From contig NZ_CP158375.1 of assembly GCF_041021955.1 (NCBI RefSeq), positions 868,001 to 932,000 on the forward strand: a stretch of DNA of 64,000 nucleotides, in the 5' to 3' direction. Below, piece after piece: positions 32,022 to 39,998 of this stretch. The notes below the pieces were generated by a model. The model was given only the letters and a program-made list of their open reading frames with translations. It was not told the origin of the DNA and searched no databases. How positions within the stretch are numbered: the first letter of the stretch is position 1; every line of letters begins with the position of its first letter. The DNA comes from Caulobacter sp. 73W. GTDB taxonomy: Bacteria > Pseudomonadota > Alphaproteobacteria > Caulobacterales > Caulobacteraceae. The translations under genes were made by a program, and so were the position numbers.

Positions 32022-33902
32022 TCACCCCTTCCGGAAGAACCCGTGGATGCGTTCGGCCAGGGCCTGGTTGACGCCGTCGACCTTCATCAGGTCCTCGATG
32101 GTGGCGCGACTGACGCCGCGGGCGGAGCCGAAGGCGTGCAGCAGGGCCTTCTTGCGGCCGGGGCCGACGCCCTCGATCTCGTCGAGGGGGTTCTTCTTGA
32201 TGTCCATGGCGCGGCGGGCGCGGTGGGTGCCGATGGCGAACCGGTGCGCCTCGTCCCGCAGACGTTGCAGATAGTAGAGCACGGGCGACTTCGGCTCGAG
32301 CATGAAGGGGTCGCGGCCAGGAATGAAGAACCGCTCCAGTCCGGCGTCGCGGTCCGGCCCCTTGGCCACGCCCACCACCGGGATGTCGTCGACGCCCAGG
32401 TCGGCCATGACCTCCAGCACCGCGTCCAGTTGCCCCTTGCCGCCGTCGATGAGGACTAGGTCGGGGCGGACGGCGTCCGCGCCCTCCTCCTCTTCCTTGA
32501 CCAGGCGCGAGAAGCGGCGGCGCAGGACCTCCTTCATCATGCCGTAGTCGTCGCCGGGGGTGAGCTCGGTCCCCTTGATGTTGAACTTGCGGTACTGGCT
32601 CTTCTGGAAACCTTCGGGCCCGGCCACGATCATGCCGCCGACGGCGTTCGTGCCCTGGATGTGGCTGTTGTCGTAGACCTCGATCCGCTCCGGTTGGCCG
32701 TCGAGCTGGAACGCCTCGCAGACCCCGGCCAGCAGCTTCGACTGGGCCGAGCTTTCCGCCATCTTGCGGCCCAGGGCCTCGCGCGCGTTGGTCAGGGCGT
32801 GGCCGACCAGATCACGTTTCTCGCCGCGCTTGGGGGTGCTGATCTCGACCTTGTGGCCGCTCTTGATGCAGAACGCCTCGGCCAACAGGGCGCATTCGTG
32901 CGGATCGACATTGGTCAGCATCAGGCGCGGGATGGGCTGGTTCTCATAGAACTGGCCCATGAAGGCGCCGAGGATCAGGGCCTCCTCCGAGACCCCCTCC
33001 TCCTCCGCCGCGGTCGAGACGCGGGGGAAGTAGGCCTTGTTCCCCCAATTCTGGCCAGCGCGGAAGAAGAACACCTGCACACAGGCCTGCCCCCCCTCCA
33101 CGTGCAGGGCGAAGACGTCCGCCTCGTCCACGGTCTCGGGATTGATCTGGCTTTCCTGGGCCACCGCGGCCAGGGCGCGGATGCGGTCGCGCAGGCGGGC
33201 GGCGCGCTCGAACTCCAGGTCGTCGGAGGCGGCCTGCATCTCGGCCGACATGCGGCCCATGACCGCCCGGCTCTTGCCGCGCAGGAAGGCCTCGGCCTCG
33301 TCCACCAGCAGGTTGTAGTCGGCCTTGGAGATCAGGTCGGTGCAGGGCGCCGAGCAGCGACGGATCTGATGCAGCATGCAGGGCCGCGTGCGGCTCTCGT
33401 AAACGCTGTCCGAGCATGACCGCAGCAGGAACGCCTTCTGCAGGGTGTTCAGGGTGCGGTTCACCGCCCAGGCGCTGGCGAAGGGGCCGAAATAGTCGCC
33501 CTTGATCGTGTGCGCCCCGCGATGCTTGCGCAGCTGCGGCGCAGCGTGGTCGCGGCGGATGACGATCTCGGGAAAGCTCTTGTCGTCGCGCAGCAGGACG
33601 TTGAAGCGCGGCTTCAGCTGCTTGATCAGGTTGATCTCGAGCAGCAGGGCGTCGGCTTCCGTCCGGGTGGTGACGAACTCCATCGACCGCGTGGCGTCGA
33701 CCATGTGGGCGATGCGGTTGGTGTGGAAGCGTCCCTGGGCGTACTGGATCACCCGCTTCTTCAGGCTCTTGGCCTTGCCGACGTAGAGAACCTCCTCGTC
33801 CTCGCCGATCATGCGATAGACGCCCGGCCCGTCGGGCAGGCGCTTCACCTCGTCCTTGATCAGGGCGGCGCCGGTCAGTCGTGTGGAGTCAGTGTCGATC
33901 AC
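32022..33902 (-). CDS. uvrC: UvrABC excinuclease subunit C
   Basis: UvrC makes both incisions in nucleotide excision repair. From the N-terminus: GIY-YIG nuclease ([22 protein letters not shown]), the Cys-rich part ([15 protein letters not shown]), a UVR motif ([14 protein letters not shown]), the RNase H-like endonuclease domain ([28 protein letters not shown]) and C-terminal helix-hairpin-helix repeats ([13 protein letters not shown]). The start is uncertain: I choose GTG at 33902 ([15 protein letters not shown]), giving 626 residues. Upstream in-frame ATGs as far as 34058 exist, but that extension would translate a palindromic repeat. No clear ribosome site marks either start. Confidence 0.93.
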   Translation of the reverse strand: MIDTDSTRLTGAALIKDEVKRLPDGPGVYRMIGEDEEVLYVGKAKSLKKRVIQYAQGRFHTNRIAHMVDATRSMEFVTTRTEADALLLEINLIKQLKPRFNVLLRDDKSFPEIVIRRDHAAPQLRKHRGAHTIKGDYFGPFASAWAVNRTLNTLQKAFLLRSCSDSVYESRTRPCMLHQIRRCSAPCTDLISKADYNLLVDEAEAFLRGKSRAVMGRMSAEMQAASDDLEFERAARLRDRIRALAAVAQESQINPETVDEADVFALHVEGGQACVQVFFFRAGQNWGNKAYFPRVSTAAEEEGVSEEALILGAFMGQFYENQPIPRLMLTNVDPHECALLAEAFCIKSGHKVEISTPKRGEKRDLVGHALTNAREALGRKMAESSAQSKLLAGVCEAFQLDGQPERIEVYDNSHIQGTNAVGGMIVAGPEGFQKSQYRKFNIKGTELTPGDDYGMMKEVLRRRFSRLVKEEEEGADAVRPDLVLIDGGKGQLDAVLEVMADLGVDDIPVVGVAKGPDRDAGLERFFIPGRDPFMLEPKSPVLYYLQRLRDEAHRFAIGTHRARRAMDIKKNPLDEIEGVGPGRKKALLHAFGSARGVSRATIEDLMKVDGVNQALAERIHGFFRKG

Positions 33903-33950
33903 GGGGCAGATATAGGGCGGTTCGGGGCTTGTGACAGCCGCCCCAAATGA

Positions 33951-34072
33951 ATCCCCTCCCCCTCGATGGGCGAGCGGCAGGGGTGGGGGTGACTGCTGAA
34001 TATCCGCGACCAAGACGTTCGCCGCCGCTTCACTCATCCGCGACCCTTCCCCCATCAAGGGGGAAGGGGGTA
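33951..34072. repeat. Palindromic repeat between uvrC and the oxygenase gene (family D)
   Basis: The left arm is CCCCTCCCCCTCGATGGG and the right arm CCCCCATCAAGGGGGAAGGGG, which pair as mirror images. The middle has GGGGTGACTGCTGA and a less structured part. A relative with the same arms lies at 38104-38219. Here, unlike the others, it lies between divergent genes, so it is part of their upstream regions. Confidence 0.72.
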
Positions 34073-34081
34073 GATGATGCG

Positions 34082-34702
34082 ATGACCCTGCGCCCGCTTT
34101 TCGTCACCCACCTCTACGAGGCCTCGCTCGCCAACGAGAAAGGCTTCGACGCCTTCAACGAGGAGCTGGAGGATACCTGCCGCATGATCGCGGACGAGGA
34201 CCGGGCCGGCCGTGCTTGGACCAAGCAGAAGGGCTATCCAGGCTACACGTCCTACGCCTCGCTGGACGACCTGCCGATGCGGGCCAGCGTGTTCGAGCAG
34301 TTGAAGAAGAAGCTCGACAAGCACGCCGCCGCCTTCGCCCGCGACCTGATGCTGGACCTGGACGGCAAGAAGCTGCGGCTCGACAGCCTGTGGATCAACA
34401 TCCTCAAGCCGGGCGGCGGCCACAGCGGTCATATCCATCTGCACAGCGTACTGTCGGGGACGATCTATGTGTCAATCCCGCCCGGCGCCTCGGCCCTGAA
34501 GCTGGAGGACCCGCGTCTGGCGATGATGATGGCCGCGCCCCTGCGCGAGGCCGACGCGCCGGAAGAGCGGCAGCCCTTCGTCTATGTCCAGCCGGAGCCG
34601 GGCACGATCCTGATGTGGGAAAGCTGGCTGCGCCATGAGGTCCCGGCCAACGCCGCCAAGACCGAGCGTATCAGCGTCAGTTTCAACTACGGTTGGCGAT
34701 AA
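34082..34702 (+). CDS. 2OG-Fe(II) oxygenase-like protein (TIGR02466 type)
   Basis: A 206-residue protein begins [16 protein letters not shown]. It shows [34 protein letters not shown] near residues 100-135 and [25 protein letters not shown] near 160-185, with SVSFNYGWR at the end. The first HIH, a distal H in RHEVP and an Arg nearby fit the double-stranded beta-helix iron site of this family. These proteins are annotated from many alphaproteobacteria with no known substrate. It is soluble and has no signal peptide. It is transcribed away from uvrC. Confidence 0.85.
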   Translation: MTLRPLFVTHLYEASLANEKGFDAFNEELEDTCRMIADEDRAGRAWTKQKGYPGYTSYASLDDLPMRASVFEQLKKKLDKHAAAFARDLMLDLDGKKLRLDSLWINILKPGGGHSGHIHLHSVLSGTIYVSIPPGASALKLEDPRLAMMMAAPLREADAPEERQPFVYVQPEPGTILMWESWLRHEVPANAAKTERISVSFNYGWR

Positions 34703-34772
34703 CCCCCAAAAGGGGGGAGGCCCTACGCCAGGAATCCGCTAACGGAGTTCTCTCTGAGAATGGGGACTCACC

Positions 34773-37103
34773 ATGGCGACGATTACGGGAACCGCTGGCA
34801 ACGACGAACTGGCGGCCAACACGCCCACCGGCAATGTTTATGAGGGCTTGGCCGGCGACGACTACATGCGCGGCTCGGACGGCAAGGACACCTACAACGG
34901 AGGCGACGGCTTCGACCGAGTCAGCTTCGGCGAGCCTCACGCCAAGCAGGGCGTCATCGCCGACCTGCGCACCCAGACGGTGACCAATGACGGCTTCGGC
35001 AACGCCGAGACCATGAGCTCGATCGAGGCTCTGGGCGGCGGCACCTTCTTCGCCGACCTCTACGAGGGCGATGACAACATCAATCTGTTCCTGGTCGGCC
35101 TGGGAGACACCGCGCGTGGTCGCGGCGGCGACGACCGCTTTCAGATCGACGACGCCTCCGCACTTGTCGATGGCGGGGATGGGATCGACAGCATCACCCT
35201 GTTCACCCTGCGACGGTGGGTGAAGGCGGCGGACGGGACCGTCACCTATGTGACCGGCGGCACGAAGGGGGTGATCGTCAGCCTGGCCACGGGGTTCATC
35301 GTCGATGACGGCTTTGGCAACACCGGCCGCATCGCCAACATCGAAAACCTCGGCGGCAGCAACCGGAACGACGAGCTGATCGGTGACGCCAAGAACAACG
35401 TCCTCAGCGGCTATGACGGCGATGACTATTTCCGCGGCGGAGCCGGCAAGGACAGCTTCGACGGCGGCGCCGGATTCGACCGCATCAGCTTTGCCGAGGC
35501 CGACGCGACGCAAGGCGTGATCGCGGACCTGCGCACCCAGGCCATCACCAACGACGGCTTCGGCAACGCCGAAACCATGACCTCCATCGAGGGATTGGGC
35601 GGCGGCACCCGCTTCGCCGACCTTTATGAAGGTGACGACAACGCCAACTTCCTGGTCGTCGGCCTGGGCGACACCGCCCGCGGCCGCGGGGGCGATGACA
35701 CCTTCCAGATCGACGACGCCCCTACGTTGATCGACGGGGGCGACGGGATCGACACCATCACCGCCTTCAGCCTGACGCGCTGGGTGGAGAAGAGCGGCGG
35801 CGTCGTTCGCGAGACTTTGACGACGCCGGGCGCGTGGGGCGGCGTCAACATTGATCTGGGTCGCCGCGGCTACATCTACGATTCCTGGGGCAATAGCGGC
35901 AAAGTCGCCAATATCGAGAACGTCGTCGGGACGAAGTTCAAGGACGTCATCTTCGGCAGCAACGGCGCCAACACCCTGGTCGGCGGCGACGGCGACGACA
36001 TGCTGATCAGTATGGGCGGCGACGACATCATTGAAAGCGGCCTGGGCAAGGATGTTGTCTGGAGCGGAGGCGACGACGGCCTGGGCGAAGTGGCGGTCTC
36101 TGGTAGCGACACCCTGCGCGGCACGGCGGCGGAGCTGAACGGAGACACCTTCATCCTCGACGCCGGCGACAAGGTCGAGGTGGCCGGGGCGACCATAACC
36201 AGCGCCACCCTGGCCAATCAGACGCTCACCATCAACACATCGGCCGGCGCGGTGGTGCTCAGCACCGGCGGGGCGGTTCGCAGCGGCACGGTGACCATTT
36301 CAGGCTCGACCGTGACGGTTACGGCGGTGTCCAATAGCTGGACGCCCACCGCCGCGGAACTGGATGCAGGGTTCGGCAAGGTCGTGGGGGTCTCGCCAAC
36401 CTCGGCCAAGGCGACCTCGCCGACAGTGACCCTCGCCGATGGGCGGGTGGTGGAGAACACCCTCCACGCCGACGCCCAACAGCTGACGACGCTCAAGAAC
36501 CAGTACGCCGCGGGCAACATCAGCAGCGCGGAGCTGTCCCAGAAGGTGGCGGCGATGGCCTCCGACACCACCGCCGTAGCCGTGCAGGCCTACCAGTTCT
36601 TCACCGGCGCGACGCCGAAGGAGGCGGGCATCGCCTACCTGGTGGACAGCACCGAGAACACCAACGACCTGACAGACCCCTATTACGCCACCTTCAACGA
36701 AGCGAACCGGTACATCAACTTCGCGGTGAACCTGGGCAAGCTGGGCGAGGGCAAGGACGCGTTCGCCGCCGCCTATGGCGCGCTGTCGTTCGAGGCGGCG
36801 ATCCGCAAGGCTTATGACGTCGTCATCGGGACCAGCGTGGCGACCGCCAACGGCGTCAATATCGATGCGGCGGTCGCCTATGTGGCCGGCCGACAATCCT
36901 ACTTCGCCGCCTATGGCGTAGACGACATCGGAACAAAGGCCGCCATGGTCGGCTACCTGATGCAGGCCGGACTGGAGGCGAAGTTCGGCCACTACGCCAA
37001 GGCGACGACGGCGTTCCTGATCGACGCCATGGACGGGACGGCGAGCTACAACGTGCCGCTGGTCGGCGTGTACGGCCTAGGCTCCATGAGCGGCGCCGGT
37101 TGA
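34773..37103 (+). CDS. RTX-repeat protein with C-terminal RsaA-like anchor domain (1)
   Basis: This 776-residue, strongly acidic protein has no Sec signal. Residues 1-440 hold Gly/Asp-rich calcium-binding motifs (GGDGDDMLISMGGDDII and relatives) within an internal tandem duplication: about 27-190 and 216-380 are close copies, each with QGVIADLRTQ and GDTARGRGGDD. A Thr/Ser-rich beta region spans 440-520. From about 575 to 770 it matches, by my recollection, the N-terminal domain of the Caulobacter S-layer protein RsaA: TTAVAVQAYQFFTG, LVDSTENTNDL and NRYINFAVNL. In RsaA that domain binds lipopolysaccharide O-antigen. This suggests a type I-secreted, calcium-folded, LPS-bound surface protein. 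GGGGA precedes the ATG. The end overlaps a DUF998 gene by 58 bp. Confidence 0.85.
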   Translation: MATITGTAGNDELAANTPTGNVYEGLAGDDYMRGSDGKDTYNGGDGFDRVSFGEPHAKQGVIADLRTQTVTNDGFGNAETMSSIEALGGGTFFADLYEGDDNINLFLVGLGDTARGRGGDDRFQIDDASALVDGGDGIDSITLFTLRRWVKAADGTVTYVTGGTKGVIVSLATGFIVDDGFGNTGRIANIENLGGSNRNDELIGDAKNNVLSGYDGDDYFRGGAGKDSFDGGAGFDRISFAEADATQGVIADLRTQAITNDGFGNAETMTSIEGLGGGTRFADLYEGDDNANFLVVGLGDTARGRGGDDTFQIDDAPTLIDGGDGIDTITAFSLTRWVEKSGGVVRETLTTPGAWGGVNIDLGRRGYIYDSWGNSGKVANIENVVGTKFKDVIFGSNGANTLVGGDGDDMLISMGGDDIIESGLGKDVVWSGGDDGLGEVAVSGSDTLRGTAAELNGDTFILDAGDKVEVAGATITSATLANQTLTINTSAGAVVLSTGGAVRSGTVTISGSTVTVTAVSNSWTPTAAELDAGFGKVVGVSPTSAKATSPTVTLADGRVVENTLHADAQQLTTLKNQYAAGNISSAELSQKVAAMASDTTAVAVQAYQFFTGATPKEAGIAYLVDSTENTNDLTDPYYATFNEANRYINFAVNLGKLGEGKDAFAAAYGALSFEAAIRKAYDVVIGTSVATANGVNIDAAVAYVAGRQSYFAAYGVDDIGTKAAMVGYLMQAGLEAKFGHYAKATTAFLIDAMDGTASYNVPLVGVYGLGSMSGAG

Positions 37104-37702
37104 GCCTGCGCCGCCTGGCGATGCAAAGCCCAGGCGGCCACGCCCAACCACAGGATGCCGAGGAAGGCGTGGGCCCGCTGCCACAGGCCCACGTCTGATC
37201 CCGTACGCACGTTCCACACGCCGATCAGCAAGGCGAGAACCAGCAGCAGGCCGAAGAACCAGACCAGCGACAGGGCTGTCAGCAGGCCATAGCCCGGCCG
37301 CCGCCACAAAGCCCAGGCTGCGAACAGCGGCGCGAACTGGATGGCCAGCCCGACGCCGCAGGCCCGGTGCATCGGATCGGGCCAGTGGAACAGTCCGCCG
37401 AACACCGCGCCCAGGCCGGTGAGCGCCACCCACAGGCCGGCGAAGGCCGAGACGATCCGCCGTCCGCCGGCGACTTCCAGCGCATGGGCGAAGCCGCCGC
37501 CGGCGAACATGCCCGCCACGCCGCCGATCAGCATGCCGATGTTGAACACCACGGGGTACGGGGCCTTGGGGCCGCCCAACTCGCTGATGAACTGCGAGCC
37601 GGCGTCGAAACCGGGGAACAGCGCCTGGGCGATCAGCACGTCGGCCACCAGCACGCCGGGCGCGAACATCCCGATCTTGAGAAGCTGGTTGGTGGTCAGC
37701 AC
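37046..37702 (-). CDS. DUF998 family membrane protein
   Basis: This 218-residue inner-membrane protein has about six helices and begins with a GTG start (LTTNQLLKIGMFAPG), with AGAGGA about 10 bases upstream. Family features are FISELGGPKAPYPVVFNIGM near residues 38-57 and FHWPDPMHRACGVG near 105-118. Function is not established. Its last 58 bp overlap the end of the opposite-strand RTX gene, an unusually long convergent overlap, with no terminator between them. Confidence 0.85.
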   Translation of the reverse strand: MLTTNQLLKIGMFAPGVLVADVLIAQALFPGFDAGSQFISELGGPKAPYPVVFNIGMLIGGVAGMFAGGGFAHALEVAGGRRIVSAFAGLWVALTGLGAVFGGLFHWPDPMHRACGVGLAIQFAPLFAAWALWRRPGYGLLTALSLVWFFGLLLVLALLIGVWNVRTGSDVGLWQRAHAFLGILWLGVAAWALHRQAAQAQPAPLMEPRPYTPTSGTL

Positions 37703-37870
37703 GCGCGGGTCCTCTGAAGCGTAGGGGCACCCTTCTCGAAAGGCCGACCGCCGGTCAATGGGGCGAGACGCCGCCGGCCGTTATCCACAGCCGCAATCGC
37801 CCGCGTTAACCGGACTTTTACGCGATGCCTTAACCGCGATATGCGATTCCACGTCCAGGAGCCAAAGACC

Positions 37871-38095
37871 ATGGACGTTTACGCCGTCGCCGCCGCAGGC
37901 ATGCAGAACGCTTTCAAGCGCCTTGATTCGAGCGCTCAGCGAGTTGTGCGCTGGGGCACGCCCGAGGGCGAAGACGTCGATCTGGCCGAAGAAACCGTCG
38001 AGCAGGTGAAGGCCGAGACCGAACTGGCCGCCAACGCCGCCGTCGTGAAGACCGCCGACAAGATGATGGGCTCGCTGCTGGACATCAAGGTCTAG
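37871..38095 (+). CDS. Miniature flagellar rod/hook-like protein
   Basis: The 74-residue protein joins the two ends of flagellar rod/hook proteins. The N-terminal MDVYAVAAAGMQNAFKRLD resembles the start of FlgB/FlgC/FlgG-type proteins, and VEQVKAETELAANAAVVKTA then MMGSLLDIKV resembles their C-terminus. The whole middle domain and the usual ANANT motif are absent. These two ends form the coiled D0 shaft in full-length proteins. AGGAGCC lies 10 bases before the ATG. No other flagellar gene is nearby. Similar short proteins occur in alphaproteobacteria, but their role is not known to me. Confidence 0.72.
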   Translation: MDVYAVAAAGMQNAFKRLDSSAQRVVRWGTPEGEDVDLAEETVEQVKAETELAANAAVVKTADKMMGSLLDIKV

Positions 38096-38103
38096 GGCAG
38101 CAA

Positions 38104-38219
38104 CTCCCTTCTCCCTCGATGGGAGAAGGGTCGGGGATTAGGGTGATACGGAGTTGGACGCCGATCCGCTGAACCTCAGCAGTCACCCTCACCCTGCCCC
38201 CTCCCATCAAGGGAGAGGG
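38104..38219. repeat. Palindromic repeat at a convergent boundary (family D)
   Basis: The left arm CCCTTCTCCCTCGATGGGAG and right arm CTCCCATCAAGGGAGAGGG are near mirror images. GGGTGATACGG and CAGTCACCCTCACCC form an inner pairing. It fills the gap between the flagellar-like gene and the M28 peptidase gene, which converge, so a termination role is plausible. Confidence 0.72.
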
Positions 38220-38228
38220 TTCACGCCC

Positions 38229-39923
38229 TTACTTCCCAAACAGGTTCCCGAAGAAGTCGCCCTCGTTCCACTGGGGACGCTCGTCCATGTCGGCGAGTTC
38301 GCGGGCGATCTCGTAGTTCAGCTTGGCGAACTTGGCGCCGGCCGCGTAATCGATGCCCTGGTCCAGGTCGTCGTTCGGCTTGTGATAGCGCTCGGCCAAG
38401 AACTTGGTGAAGGCCTCGCGGCCCGGGCCTTCGAAGCCCGTCATCAGGAACACCGACGGCACGCCCTGCTCGACGAAGCGGTAGTGGTCGCTGCGGGTGA
38501 ACAGGCCTTCTTCCGGCAGCGGGTCGGCCGACAGCTTCACCCCCATGCCTTCGGCCGCGCGGCGCACCGCCGGACCAAGGTTGGAACGCTCCGCGCCGAA
38601 GGCCACCACGTCCTGGAAGGGATAGGTCAGGATCGGCATGTCCAGATTGACGTTCGCCGCCACCGAGCCCTTGGGCACGGTCGGGTTGTTGGCGAAGTAG
38701 TCGGCGCCGACCAGGCCCTTTTCTTCGGCGGTGACCGCAAGGAAGATCACGGAGCGACGCGGGCGCTCTTCGCTTTCGGTGAAGCCGCGGGCGACCTCCA
38801 GCATCGTCGCGACGCCCGAGGCGTTGTCCATGGCGCCGTTGTAGATCTTGTCGCCGTTCTTGTCGGCCTTCTCGGAAATCCCCTCGTGGTCGAGGTGGGC
38901 CGACAGGACGATCACCTGGTCCCGCAGGGTCGGGTCCGAGCCCTCGATCACCCCGGCGACGTTGGCGCTCTGAACGGTCTCGATCTTGGAGTCGACGGTC
39001 GCCTGCACGCTCAGCGGCAGGGCGAAGGTCGGAGTGCGGCCGTCGGGATCGGCCGCCATGCGCATGATGTCCTCATAGCCATAGGGCGCGCCGAGCAGCA
39101 GCTTGCGGGCGCCGGCCAGGCTGAGGGTGGCGATCGGCGGGGCCGAGGCGCCGGGGAACGACACGTCGCCCGTCGCGCCGCGCCAGGTCATGGAACTGCC
39201 CTGCCAGGTATTCAGGCCGCGGGCGAAGGGACGGACCTTCTCGCGCATGGGCGTGTAGAGAGTGATGACGCCGACCGCGCCGCGCCTGGCGGCCTCGATG
39301 CGCTTGGTCTTGCCGCCGGCGTAGTGGGCGCGCTCTTCGGTCTGGAAGCCGCTGGGCGCGCCGGTCAGGACGACGACCACCTTCCCCTTCACGTCCAGGC
39401 CGGCATAGTCGTCGCGGTCGCGTTCCGGCGCGACGATGCCGTAGCCGGCGAAGACCATCGGCACGTTCACCGACACCTTGGCCGACACCGGCTGGGCGCC
39501 GGGCAGGTAGTCGGTCCCGAAGACCAGCGGAACGGCCTTGGCCTTCTTCGAGCCGGACTTCAGGGCGACGCGGCCCTTGGCGGCGGAGGCGTAGGACACC
39601 AGCGGCGTCTTCTGCAGATAGGAGGCGTAGTCGCCGGCCGGCTTCAGGCCCAGCTCCTCGAACCGCCCAGCCACGTAGGCGGCGGCGATGTCATAGCCGC
39701 GCGTGCCAGCCTCGCGCCCCTCCAGCAGGTCGCTGGCCAGGAAGGTCATGTGGGCCTTCATCGCCTCGGCCGAAGGTTCGAAGACCGGAGCCGGGGGTGG
39801 CGATAGCGGCGGGAGCGGATCGGAAGGCGGAAGCGGCGCTTCGGCGGTGGTGATCGACACGCAGGCGGACAGGACAAGTGCGGCGCTGCTCAGGGCGGCG
39901 GCCTTCAGGAATTTCAGCGCCAC
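38229..39923 (-). CDS. M28 family metallopeptidase lipoprotein
   Basis: This 564-residue zinc aminopeptidase is anchored by a lipobox LVLSACVS after a short hydrophobic signal. A Pro-rich linker follows (residues 30-45). A protease-associated domain is inserted around 130-260. The two-zinc site is visible as SAHLDHEG, GAMDNASGVATML, AVTAEEKGLVGADYF, VNLDMP and SDHYRFVEQGVPSVF. The start is GTG at 39923 with GGGGAG 8-13 bases upstream; an earlier in-frame start would precede the signal by odd residues. It should trim peptides in the periplasm. It lies back-to-tail with an RTX gene on the same strand. Confidence 0.92.
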   Translation of the reverse strand: MALKFLKAAALSSAALVLSACVSITTAEAPLPPSDPLPPLSPPPAPVFEPSAEAMKAHMTFLASDLLEGREAGTRGYDIAAAYVAGRFEELGLKPAGDYASYLQKTPLVSYASAAKGRVALKSGSKKAKAVPLVFGTDYLPGAQPVSAKVSVNVPMVFAGYGIVAPERDRDDYAGLDVKGKVVVVLTGAPSGFQTEERAHYAGGKTKRIEAARRGAVGVITLYTPMREKVRPFARGLNTWQGSSMTWRGATGDVSFPGASAPPIATLSLAGARKLLLGAPYGYEDIMRMAADPDGRTPTFALPLSVQATVDSKIETVQSANVAGVIEGSDPTLRDQVIVLSAHLDHEGISEKADKNGDKIYNGAMDNASGVATMLEVARGFTESEERPRRSVIFLAVTAEEKGLVGADYFANNPTVPKGSVAANVNLDMPILTYPFQDVVAFGAERSNLGPAVRRAAEGMGVKLSADPLPEEGLFTRSDHYRFVEQGVPSVFLMTGFEGPGREAFTKFLAERYHKPNDDLDQGIDYAAGAKFAKLNYEIARELADMDERPQWNEGDFFGNLFGK

Positions 39924-39998
39924 GCGGCGACTCCCCAGACAAGAACAAGCCGGCACTAGGCCCGCCGGCCCTCATTGTCGTCAAGGCGTCACGGCGGC

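Noticed and set aside
34703..34717. CCCCC-AAAA-GGGGG hairpin after the oxygenase gene as a terminator
   Set aside because: Very short stem with no U-run following; too weak to list.
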